From contig OW203732.1 in NCBI GenBank assembly GCA_934045075.1, forward strand, positions 7,713,001-7,777,000: a stretch of 64,000 bases of DNA, given 5' to 3'. Positions within the stretch are counted from its first letter, which is position 1. The number at the start of each line of letters is the position of its first letter. Source of the DNA: Yponomeuta sedellus. Its lineage: Eukaryota > Arthropoda > Insecta > Lepidoptera > Yponomeutidae. The notes beneath the pieces are model-generated. The model did not search any database and was not told the origin of the DNA. It was given only the letters and a program-made list of their open reading frames with translations. The translations under genes were made by a program, and so were the position numbers. Positions 42,301 through 54,300 of the stretch are shown piece by piece.

Positions 42301-45300
42301 CCTTCATAGCACAGCAGCGTATTCGTTGGCTTGGTACCGGTGTATTAGTGAGTGTGTCGTCTTTACAGCCCCGCATAAGAAACACAAGAAGGAGAACCTC
42401 TGGCAGGCGCTTCACCGGCAGAAGAACGGTGATTGATTCATTTGAATTTTCCCAGTACACTACTCCAGCACAGTTTCGCCCCACTATAGCAGAGCGACCG
42501 CGAATTCGTTGACTAGAGCTTGGTACCGGCGTGGGAGTGAGTGAGTCGTCGTTACAGCCCCGCACGAGAAACACGAGGAGTCGCTCTGGCAGGCGCTTCA
42601 TCGGCGGAACAACGGTGAGCGCTTAATTTATTTTTCTGATACACTAGCACCGCTTCGCTCCTCTACAGCAGTGCGACAGCGAATTCTTCGGCGAAATTTT
42701 AAGGAACAAGAGACGGAGTCCCTCTGGCAGGCGCTCCAACGGCAGAACAACGGTGAGCGTTTATTTGCATTTTCTCGATACATTACTCCAGTACCATTTC
42801 GCTCCTTTATAGAAGAGAGATAGGGAATTCGTTGACGAAATTTTAAGTGTCGGGTACCGGTGTGAGTGTGAGTGAGTCGGCGTTGCAGCGCTCGCATAAG
42901 GAGAAAACTGACAGGCGCTCCACCGGCAGAACAACGGTGAGTGATTCGTTTCCATTTTCTGGACGCACTTCTCCAGCACCGTTTCGCTATTTTATTGCAG
43001 AGCGACAGCGAATTCGAGTGCGAAATTTTAACAGCCTAATAGCGGTGCGGGTGTGAGTGAGTGCTGAAGCGCTCGTGGCCTAGGCAAACCGAGTGATTGG
43101 AATCAATCACTTGGTTAAGCAACAACAGGCGCGGTCAGGTACAGGATGGGTGAGCGTCCCGTGACTACCGCTAGTGGCATTTTTCCGAGCGATTCCGTGC
43201 TTCGCAAGGCACGTTAAGCCGTTGGTGCCGGCTGTCATATAATGCCAGTCGTTAAGCCATGTCAGAGGCCTTATGGGCGGCTTGATAACTTCTGACAGTA
43301 AGGCCCACCACTGTCTTACAATGCTCCACTAACCCGGACTTGGCCCCCGTGTTGTATGGCCTAACCTTCCTGCGATGCAGGAAGAGACCCATGCCCCAGC
43401 AGTGGGGACATACAAGGGTTGATAACGAAGTGAGTGAGTCGTCGTTGTAACCCCGCACGAGGAACATGAGAAGGAGACTCTGACCGGCGCCTCACCGGCA
43501 GAACGACGGTGAGAGATTCATTTGCATTTTCTCGATACACTACTCCAGCACCGTTTCGATCCTTTATAGAAGAGCGACAGCGAATTCTTTGGCGAAATTT
43601 TAATAGCCAGGTGCGGAAGTGAGTGAATCGTAGCCTCTGCCCCTGAACGAGGATCACGAGAAGGAGTCCGTGTGGCTGACGCGAACAATGGTGAGCATGC
43701 ATAGTTTCGGTGCACGACAGTGCGACATCAAATAGACTATTTCATCATCAGCCCCTATTCGTCAACGGCACACAACTTCTTTCTGCCGTCGGGTATACTC
43801 ATCCAGCCGTTGCCAGCGATCTGCCTCAGATCATCGGTCCAGCAAGCTGGGTCTCGACTCGAGAACCTTCGCACACCTTCGATCAGTTCTTCTATCGGTT
43901 ATTCGGCATGATGTGAACAGTCTACTGCCAAGATCTATATCAGTTATCTCAGTTCGTTGGCTACTTGTCTCATTTCTGATGTGAGCAGGCCGAGTGACTT
44001 TGAACCGGTGGTCCTGGCATACCGTCAGTGTCAGTCAGTTTCATAACTAACTTTTGTCATAACTGGCAGGACGCACAGGTGTAAGACTCTTGTCTCTGAG
44101 AAATAGCGGAGGAGATATTCTCGCGCAATTTTCTGAATGCACTTTTATTTTTCTGCTACGAAAAGTACTTGACCTACCTACGAGTATATTATGTAATTGA
44201 TAAGTGGAGAAGTATTTTTTTAGTCTTATCAGAAGAAAAATTAGAAATGCTTGACAAGTCATTTTCTAAAAATAAGTGTACTTAAAAAAAATACCGATAT
44301 TAGAAAAAAATCACGATATCAGCACAAACTATATCCAAAAATTAAAAAAAGAATAAAGAGCTTTCTGTGAAAAGTTTTATTAAGAAAATCTAATTTATTT
44401 TCTAATTATGTATTCTCAATTCTTAGCACAATCCTTGATTTATGGCCTCTTACCAGATTGGTCATTTCATTGGGATCCAGTAAATCTGATTCTACCCAAC
44501 TGTATGAGAATTTCTACTTGAGAAACTCCCTTAAGAATGAGTTTTCTATAGCAAGACTGTCTCGGTAGGACCAGGCGGGGAAGCGACGCAACTGCTGCGG
44601 CGGCTGATCAACAGCAAGCACTTGGGCATGACGGTGTCGCCGCTGCGTGGGCCAGCATCGCCCCTCGCCTCGCCGCACCAGCCAAACGGGTCCCTATCGC
44701 CGGTGAGTATTGCTTTACGCCAGGGGCCAAGTTACGGTTGACAATGTGTTCCGAGGCCCGATTTCCGGACGCGCCCATTTTTTTTTCGTATTTGCATTAA
44801 CCGATATACTTTTTTTATTTTAAATAGTGCACGAAAACATCCGAGTGTCAAATAAGGATAAGTGTGACTTAATTTTGTATTCCGGTGAACCTGAAAATTA
44901 TTCATTCGTCGAAATTTGGCATAGTAGTTGGAAAGTTTATTTGGGCTCGTAAAGTACATACAAAGCCTTATTTTTATGCGAGTACAAATTTTGGGCTTTT
45001 TGTTCTCGTATAAAAAAATCCCTGACATGCTCCCGTAGGATAGAGTTTAATCACCCAAATACTGCTTATGATTGCCTCGATGCGGTCTAGCCGTTAACAC
45101 GCTTGACAACTGAAACGGAGGGCGTGGGTTCGATTCCCACTGGAGGCCGCCGTGCCTTGTTAGTACTAGCCGAGATTTAGTACATCTCAGTCTGAGTACA
45201 TTTCCATGTTAGTGATGTCCTTGCTTGATTACCGAAGCACGGTATCCTAGTTTGGTACCAGGACAAGTGATTGTGTGGAAGTTATTATTATAGTAAGTTA

Positions 45301-48300
45301 TTACATTGCGATGCAGGAAGAGACCCGTGCCCCAACAGTGGGGACCAACAAGGGTTGGTATCTTCTATAATATAAAAATGAATCGCTGAATGTGTTGGTA
45401 AGCGCAAACTTCGGTAATTCTTTTTTTGGATATTCCTTGAACTACGAGGATGGTTCTTACGGAGGGGAAAATAAAAAGAAACGGATCGACTGTTAGGCGG
45501 TGCGAAGTTCGCTGGGCCAGCTAGTTATCTATATAATTCAGATCTTTATATAGATAAAGATTTAGATAGATAGATAAGAAATGTATTTGGGCTTTGAGAC
45601 ACACCCACGTAAAGCATGATACATAGAGCACCGTAACAATATAAAAAAATAATCATAACGATGAATAAAAATAGAATGCTCGGATTACACATATTACATT
45701 CAATTAAATCATAACAATAAATAATAATAAAATTCTAAAAATACATTCACTTCGATCATGTCAATTAATAAAAATAATTCTCAAATATTAAATTTAAGTC
45801 ATAACAATTAATAAAAATCAAATTCTCCAATTACATTCCATTAAATTACTTAATGCTTTCGTGCTTCGGAAGGCACGTTAAGCCGTTGTTGTCGGCTGTC
45901 ATGTGATGGTAGTCGTTAAGCCATGTCAGAGGCCTTATGGGCGGCTCGATAACTTCTGACCGTAAGGTCCGCCACTGTCTTACACTCCTTCACCAACCCG
46001 GACTTGGCCTCCGTGGTGGAATATGGCCTAATCTACCTGCGATGCAGGAAGAGACCTGTGCCCCAACAGTGGGGGCATACAAGGGTTGATATCGATCGAT
46101 ATCAACCCTTCTATGCCCCGATCGACTTTCAGATTTATAATATTCGTAGGATACGCCTGACACGTTTAAAAACCACTTTTGTTAACCCACACACTGAAAA
46201 AAGCATAATATTAAGATTATAGATTAAGGTTTTTAGACCCGTTTTAACGGTTTCTCCTATTTTGTAAAGTTTGCTGGAAGAAATCTCTTGCAGAGATAAG
46301 CTCGCCTTTGTACATGTTATTTCTTATGTAATGTTCTGTGAAATGTTCGTGTGAAATAAAGTAATTTCACACGAACTTATTTCATTAATGTCTGGTCGTA
46401 ATTCATTAATGTCTGGTCATTAAATTTTAAAATTCAATGGTCTGGTATAGCAGCACAGTAATGTTAACGATTAATTAGATGAAGTTTGTGACTTCATGAG
46501 TAATAACATTATGTCGAAAATTATGTTAATTAATTTAAAAAGTCTTTTAAAAAGAATAAATGTCGAGTTTCTTTGTTAGTTTATTCCCTACATAATCTAT
46601 TAATTCCGAAACTATAAACTTGGACATTCGTTAAGCAAACTTTTGTTTTTAGAAATGTTATGTTTGCGTTTGTGTTTGTCACATTTTATACAACTATTTT
46701 AATAACTTCCATACAACACAAATGCTTGTCCTGAAGCGTGCCAAATCCTGAGCGATTCCACTTGTGTCTAACTGTCAAATTTCATACTAATTTGACAGTT
46801 AGATGATTGGAGTAGCTCAGGATTTGGTACTTTGGTTTGGCTTCAGGTTTGATATAAGAGCCGGTCTCAAACTCGGATACCCTGTACTATTATAACCATC
46901 TAAGGACATGAAAATAAACCCAGACTGAGGTCAGTCGAACAAATGGTACGATGACCCCCATTGGGAATCGAACGTACGACCTCCGGCATGGTAATCAGAC
47001 GTCATACCGCTATGCCAACGAGGCAGTTGAATCAAACCCGATATTACTAGTTTTGCTTAAAAAATAACACTTTTTTAACTCGGTAATTCTAAAGTTTGAT
47101 GACGGCGGATGCTGGATGCAGCAAGCTGAAGACAGGGCGTTATGGCGCTCATTAGGGGAGGACTATGTCCAGCAGTGGACTAGAATAGCCCGAAGATGAA
47201 GAGGAAGAAGAATTCTAAAGTACGCCTTCACGTTGGCCTCAGCATCTACGTAATGAGATTATTTATGTCTAAGCTGCGTCCGGTGGCATCTTCACTCACT
47301 CTAGATGGGTCAAGAGACCACTTTGATGCTGCAATGCCTGGGACATGCTTTTAGATAGTGTAGGTTTGCACAGCATCTATACCATCCTGACAGCATAGTC
47401 GGCCTAGCCCACAGGAAAGACTAGTAAAGTACGCCTTATAGCTTTGGATATTGATCACTACTTACTCCAAATCCTTAGCTAGTATACTTTCCCATTCCAC
47501 TCTGGAATCCGTTTGTTTCAGTAGTTATTGTTTTAGTGTTCTGTACCCGAAGCGTGCCACAGGACCCTATTAATTTTCGTGCAATGTCGTGTCTATCTGT
47601 CTGTCCTATAAAGAACTTTTTCGTTTGAAATGTAATTGACGGCCATTTAAAATTTTACATAATATGTTGTATTGCGATGGAAAAAATAGGGATGTAATAA
47701 AATACACGTTTCTGTATCGACAAAACGGTAATAATATTGCAGCTTTTAAAGGTCACATTGAGGCCTTATGGGCGGCTCGATAACTTCTGACAGTAAGGCC
47801 CGACACTGTCTTACAATCCTCCACCAAACCGGACTTGGCCCCCATGTTGGAGTAAGGCCTAACCTTCCGGCGATGCAGGAAGAGACCCGTGCCCCATCAG
47901 TGGAGACGTACAAGGGTTGATATCGAGGTCACACTGAAGGGAACAGGCCTTCTCTCTGAGAGGGAGGTAGATTTAGTCACCACGCGGGCCAACCGCGATT
48001 GGCAATTTCCAGCGTTGAGTTACCTATGTAAACTCCTCAAGCACTCAGGGTTCCTCACGAAGTTTTCCTTCACGGTAAACAAATAAAACCATGACCTCTT
48101 GAATAGCCAAAGTTGTACCGACCGCGCTACCACCGATATTAATCCGTAACGCAAGTGTTAAACTTGATATTTTGCGGTCTCTGTAGTATAACAACCAATA
48201 TTAAAACTTACCGGCTAAATGTGAGTGTGAGATCCCCCTAAGGGTCACGAAATGAATGAAGGAAAACATCTTTAAGGGAAGTAAATACGTAAAATAATAT

Positions 48301-51300
48301 TTATGGTGGTCCGGAATCCTCTCGGTGCGTCAGCCCGCCTCGCACCTGGCCAGTCAGTGCTACCCGCTGAACAAATTTTCACTGACAACAATCAATCTGT
48401 GCGACGCCTGACGAAAATTGTAAATAAACACAACCGACCACTTCTACACTGCAATCCAAACAGTATTAATCACTTTTTGATTACCTACCTAAATAACTTA
48501 TAGATGCACAAATAATATTTGTGTTTCAAAGGTCAATGCACCAAAACCTCAACGTAACCAACAAATCTAATTCAAACATTTATTGTTATACGAAGATGTT
48601 AGGTCTCTAGCAATCGATGGACTGAGGCGGCCACTGTCTGTGTATGTCAGTTTATTAGCACATTTAACTCTTAACACCTGTTAGTAGAACACAAAAACAC
48701 TTGAACAACAACAAAACAAGGCGGCAAGGTAACTCGTGAGCGTTACTCGAGCTTCGTTTTACGACTAAACCCGTGCTTGAATGTGAATACATACAAAAAC
48801 AAACAGAAGTTCCAACCACGGCCTTGAATATAAATACCTGCGCTCGCTAACAAACATTACAATAATTACACGCGTGCATCGTGTTAAAGAAAGATTTTCC
48901 TGGTGTTTTTTGCCCTATAAAGTTCCTGATTACAGAGTATTACTTTATTTATTGTGCGTAAGACTTCTCACTAGTATATGTGTGTTGACAATGATGTAAT
49001 CTGTAATGTGTTGTCATCATCCACAATCAGACAACAAGATGTAACTTCTAAACCTTTGTTCTTTAGGTTCTATCTAACTTTTGAATTAGCCAAAGTCCAG
49101 TCTTGTCAATTTTGACTCATTCCGTATTCAGTGCTTGAGCCTGAGACATCCGCAATACTTTGCTATGTTTTTAACGGTATCCTGTCATTTGTCGACAAAT
49201 TTTACTGCGATTAGTTAATCACTCAAGAATATAATCACATAATAATATTGTGTGGCCCACAGACTATGGTTTGATTGATCGGATCAGCGAGAAAGCTCAT
49301 CGAACCATTCTATAGATTCTTCGCCGATACAAATATAAATCAATTTCCCAAGTTTTTAACGGTTTATAATATCAGACCAATCTAATCAGTTGTCCCTCAC
49401 TGTTAACTATGGTGGTCGCAATGAAGGGGATGGGTTAAGATTAAGTTGCTCTCCTGAACGACAGGTTCGCTACGGGAACCGCCTAGGGCGCGCTTTTCCT
49501 AAAAATATAACTCGTCGATGTAGGCACATGATAAAGCCGTGTATTCCTGATTTATATGTGGGTAAATTGACCTTCCAATATGCCTAGAATTGTCATAGTT
49601 AACCATGAATCGAAGTTTTATGAAATAGATCCCTCGTGGAATTTAACTGATGTTACCTTGATGATCTGATTACTCCATTTAGAGGGCGGGGTACCTCGAG
49701 ATCTTTTCCCATTCATTTTGCCCGTCATTACATTATACTCGAGGCTCGTGCGATGTGCTCAAGGAAGAACAGAATACGTTGCTGACGGGTATACGATAGT
49801 TTGGATCTTGATCTTATTTTGTTAAGAAAATGGTTATCAAGCACTTTCGTGTATTATTCTTTGGTTTTTTATGCTTTTTAGAAATTGGTTATCGTAGTAG
49901 CACAGACGATGAACTTCAGAATCGTAATCAAAAATGATCTTAACTTTCTATAGAATTAGTACCAAGAGGAAAAAGACACGATTTCACTAAAGCACTCCCT
50001 TAAAGTCAGTTTATCTAATCTATGTTTGTGTTCTTACTTTGTAAAATGTCCACCACAGAGTACTTTAAGCTCGAGTGTTTTAAGGGATCGTGTTTTTAAA
50101 ATTAAGACCGTGAATCTTTTGTCTGTCACGAGAATTATTATCAGAATCGCACTCACAAACAGATATAACTTAATTACTTTGCCAGGACTAAGGCTCGCTT
50201 TCACCCTTGCCCGAGAGCAAGGAAGTTCATCTTATCTCAAATGGTAGACTCCTTAGTATCAATTTTGTAAAACCCGCAATTAATAATAACCCTGGAGTTT
50301 TCGGGCTTCTGCGTTCAGACGCGGTAATCAATTCCGCCTGGCATGACATCCACTGGGCGTTTTTACAGAGCGTACTTCTGTCTCTATTTTATGGTGGTAA
50401 TTTATGAATAATCGAGATGATCTTGCCCGAATACAAAACGACAATAATATGAATAAATGGGCGCTTGAGATGCAAATGGCGCTCGGTTACACAGTTTTCC
50501 TCCATACCGTTTACCTGTTGGCGGTAACGGCCTTTTCTTGTGACACTTAATTTTATGCTCAAACCTGTTATGTTAAAGGTTTTTTTAATTGTGCTTTTAT
50601 CTCACTTTTGGCTTAACATTCGTGAGCTCAAGTAGTATCAAGTTTTTTTTTTTGTTAAAGGCTTTTAGGAAGAAATCCTTGTTTCTTCGCATTTTTCTCT
50701 CATTTTTGTTCAAGTACTTGTTTGTACCAAGTCGCAAGTTATTTTATTGATGTAAATAATAGACTCTCCTTCCTTCCTCAATCGTTACCTTCGTTTATTT
50801 AGTCATGTGAAGTAGCGACGTCTCCTTGGTTAACTTTAATCATCCGTCTTTAATGTACGTAGGTACCTACATATATTTCATAAAATTGATTACGACTGTA
50901 ACCCGGAGGGGTAGGCAGTGACCTGGGTTTGTCACTTGTTATGATCCTGGCATCTAATAGGTACCTCTTTCGCTTCATCAATATTAATTACAATGCATGT
51001 ACGCACGCTTGTTTCGGACATGTACCCTCCGATAATTATAACGTTACATAATACTAATTAAAACTTGGCCCTATTTAGTCTATATGATATCGGTAATAGT
51101 TACCACCAGACACTGTGTTGATAAATCTACAGGTAGAATACAGGCCTAGGACAATCCTCAGAGGCTGTTTACATAACCTGTGCTTACGTCTTTCCCTTTA
51201 CCACAGAACTGTATGTGAGTAGTGTTTTAAGGAATCGTTCTTTATAAATAACACTACAAGATTTTGCGCTTGCGCCGCTCGCAACTTGTGACGTCACGTT

Positions 51301-54300
51301 TATGCCCGTCTTCTATGGAGCTATTTCTATTGTATTTTAACACGTGAGTAGTATTAATTTCGATGACTGTTCGAGGTTATATTATGTTCCTCATTTAGGG
51401 AGTGTTCTAAGCGGGTCTTAAAGTAACACCGCGACTGTTTACCTCCCCGCAGAACGGCGATTGGGGCTCCGGGTGCCGCGGCGCGCCAGCCGGCACCGCG
51501 CGCCGCAAGCAGAGCTTCCCAGCGCGCGCGCAGCCGCTCGCCCTGCCGCCCGCGCCCGCGCACGACCCGCCCGCGCCCGCTTGGCCCCCGCACGCCGCAC
51601 CAGACAACGTGAGTGCCCTTTTGTTTTTCTACTTTCTCCTTTGATCATACTTTTTTGTCCTAGTTTTCTAATTCCTGACGATATTCGTTTCGTATTGACG
51701 TAAAGTTTTGTAGTAGTCAACTGTAACGCAAAAGAGTAGGGTGCACGCACAACAGGAACAAACAGTTTCGCGCGATCAAACGCTTGTTTGACGCTAACTG
51801 AAAACCAGCGCACCAGCGCTGAAGACTTAAACCATGAGCACAGCACTCCGCTGAGTTAGTTCCGTTTTGCAGCGGACACACCGCGACCATTTTGTTTTTA
51901 TTTATTATTTACCGTCTCTTGGTGGTCATTGTGGGGGTCTTGGTGTCCCTGTAGAAAATAATACACAGTTTTATGACGCACTATAAGTTTAATGAAATGC
52001 TAAAGCGTCACCTAGTCGGTGGTACAGGAACTATTGGCTATGCACTGCGACGTGCTTTCCACACGCCCCGCTACATATGAGTGAATTGCTATTAATTTAT
52101 TTCTATGTAATGTCTGCTTTTAGTTGTTGTGGTGTTTATTTCATTGTACTTTTGTGTGTGACTGCTGCAAATAAATTATTCCTTCTTCATATACGCGCTT
52201 TCGACTCCATGACATAGCGCTTGCTTTTTGTTGTTTACATACTTTGTGTTATTATTATTACTGTCTTTGTGTTACGTTCTCTCAGTTTGTGCCTGTGCCT
52301 ACATGCGCTAGAGAATATTATTATAAAGAATTCATTTATAAAGATAAAATTTATTTATTAATCGTAGTTATGGTATACATAAAAATAAAAAAATTAACAT
52401 GTGTATGAGTAAAATTGTAGCCTAAACTAGGAATTACCCGTATGTATCTAATGGCTTAAATTATAATGACATGAATTAAGCGAAGGTAGAAGAAGGAATC
52501 TGGCAGCATCGCCTTCGTTAACTCCTCTAGGATACAGGCGTGAGGTTATGTTAGGTTTTGATATAAATAAACAGTAATTACGAACATATGCACAAGAGAA
52601 AATGGTAAATGATGTTGGCAACCCAACAAAGCATAGTTATTTTCATGTTCTATAGCTGCGGCAACATTGAACTTTTTCCCTTCTCTGTGTCACTGTTGAG
52701 CTATAATGACGTTCTAATTTATAATAATCCGGCTCAAAGGACCAAAATGTGTATAGGTCTAGACTGATTGTAGAGGGTTGGAGCACGGAAACGCTAGAAA
52801 TCAAATATTAAATCTTCTTCTTCTTCAGGCTATATTATGTAGTCCACTGCTGGACATAGCCTTCCCCTAATGAGCGCCATAGCTCCCTGTTTTCAGCTTG
52901 CCGCATCCAGCATCTGCCGGCAGTTTTTCGCAGATCGTAATCCCACCTGGTCGGAGGGATGACGATCAAATATATATAATAAATAATTTATTATAAATCA
53001 TAACGTCATAACAGCTCAACGGTGACACAGAGGAAAAGCCACAGCTATAAAACACGAAAATAACTATGCTCTGTTGGGTTACCAACAAATGGTAGGTACA
53101 CCGTACGTGGTAAATGTAAAGATTGTTAGAATATTTTCTGGGCTTATACGCGTAGTAATTTATTGCTATTTTACCTCGACGTTTCGTCACAATACAATGT
53201 TTTTAAATGACTAACAATGTTTTCAAGTTGCGAGAGTTTGAAATATGTTATACTTATAAATCAAAAGATGTTACGATCTATCTACGTAAACCAGGGTTCG
53301 AAATTATCAAGATAATTACGCTGCTTGATAATTATCCGATAATTCTTCTTCTTCAGGCTATATTAGTCCACTGCTGGACATAGCCCTCCCCGAATGAGCG
53401 CCATAGCACAAGGTTGTGCCATCATTGGAGGTTAATACCCATAATCCCCACGCTGGGCATGCGGGTTGGGGATCATTATCGATAATTATCGGATAATTAT
53501 CACCCGTGTTAGAATTTAATTTGCTATATTGTTTCATAACAAATACATTATAATTTGGCCAATTCTAACAAAAACAAATAAATTTTATGAATTTTATTTA
53601 AAATCCAACACAAATTAACATTAATTAAAGTAAAAAGTGTCCTTCAGATTCGACATTCTAAATATATAATAAATTGGATTGACCAAAGATGCCAAAGGAA
53701 TATCTTCATCCGATGATGATTCTATTTCCATTGGCTGTATTGCTGCTGTAGCTGCAGTAGAACTTATTTGTTGACCTAATCCTAATATGCAACTAAGATC
53801 TTGCTGCTTGGTTTTGTTTGCTTAGCATAAAATAAATTTTTGTTATTATCAATTGATAAGATAAGATAAAAAAATTATTAATTCACAAGTAAAATCCAGA
53901 CAACATTGTATGTTTCTTACAGCTAAATATTTGACATAAATTAATGTTGAAAGACTTAAGATTATAATATACATCAATGATGCCTAGGAAGGTTGTACCT
54001 GCGGGCTCCACACTATCATAATTATGCAATCTGTCAGGTCAATCAATTATAGACAAAATAATAATAATAATACATATGTTGAGTAATTTACCTAATTATT
54101 ATGCTAAATTCTGCTAAATAAGTATTAAAAAGCTACGATATTACGATACAATACGCTAAATCTTATAAGCTTCTCTGCTTAGTCACTTTTACGGACTAGG
54201 AATTCGTCATTCGAATAAAAACACCGCTCGATAAGCCATTTTTTTAGGTTTTGATTAAACACGTACTCACTGCTTGCGCTCGCAATTTCCTCCGGAAGTT

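Larger units (their letters stand above)
42249..43700 (+). repeat. Tandem array of GATA exon 4 3' ends (6 copies)
   Basis: Exon-like segments end at 42428, 42614, 42752, 42936, 43508 and 43690, against 42248 in the real exon. Each is followed by GGTGA and by the same intron start (TTCATTTGCATTTTCTCG, ACACTACTCCAGCACCG). Copies 1 and 2 keep a TTACAG acceptor. Copy 4 keeps GTTGCAG but has an in-frame TAA. Copies 5 and 6 have lost the acceptor. A 355-bp repeat has inserted between copies 4 and 5. Confidence 0.92.
44703..51452 (+). other. GATA gene intron 5
   Basis: 6.7 kb, mostly repeats in its first half: SINE 45065-45250, 45300-45535 (GTGTTGGTAAGCGCAAA family), 45845-46105, 46885-47030, 47095-47205, 47240-47430 and 47755-48140. 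In 48300-51450 I see no exon, no named repeat and no convincing open frame; it could hold enhancers. Confidence 0.5.

Noticed and set aside
42119..42601. Minus-strand frame of 160 codons with repeated [12 protein letters not shown] blocks
   Set aside because: Antisense of GATA exon 4 and its tandem copies; its internal repeats simply mirror the array.
42704..42752. Copy 3 of GATA exon 4 as a third cassette exon
   Set aside because: The only acceptor (TTTTAAG) gives a 49-bp exon that breaks the frame, although the donor GTGAGC is intact.
42889..42936. Copy 4 of GATA exon 4 as a cassette exon
   Set aside because: Acceptor GTTGCAG and 48-bp length fit, but an in-frame TAA occurs at the fourth codon.
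51439..51846. Minus-strand frame of 135 codons, Ala/Arg-rich
   Set aside because: Antisense of GC-rich GATA exon 6 and flanking intron.
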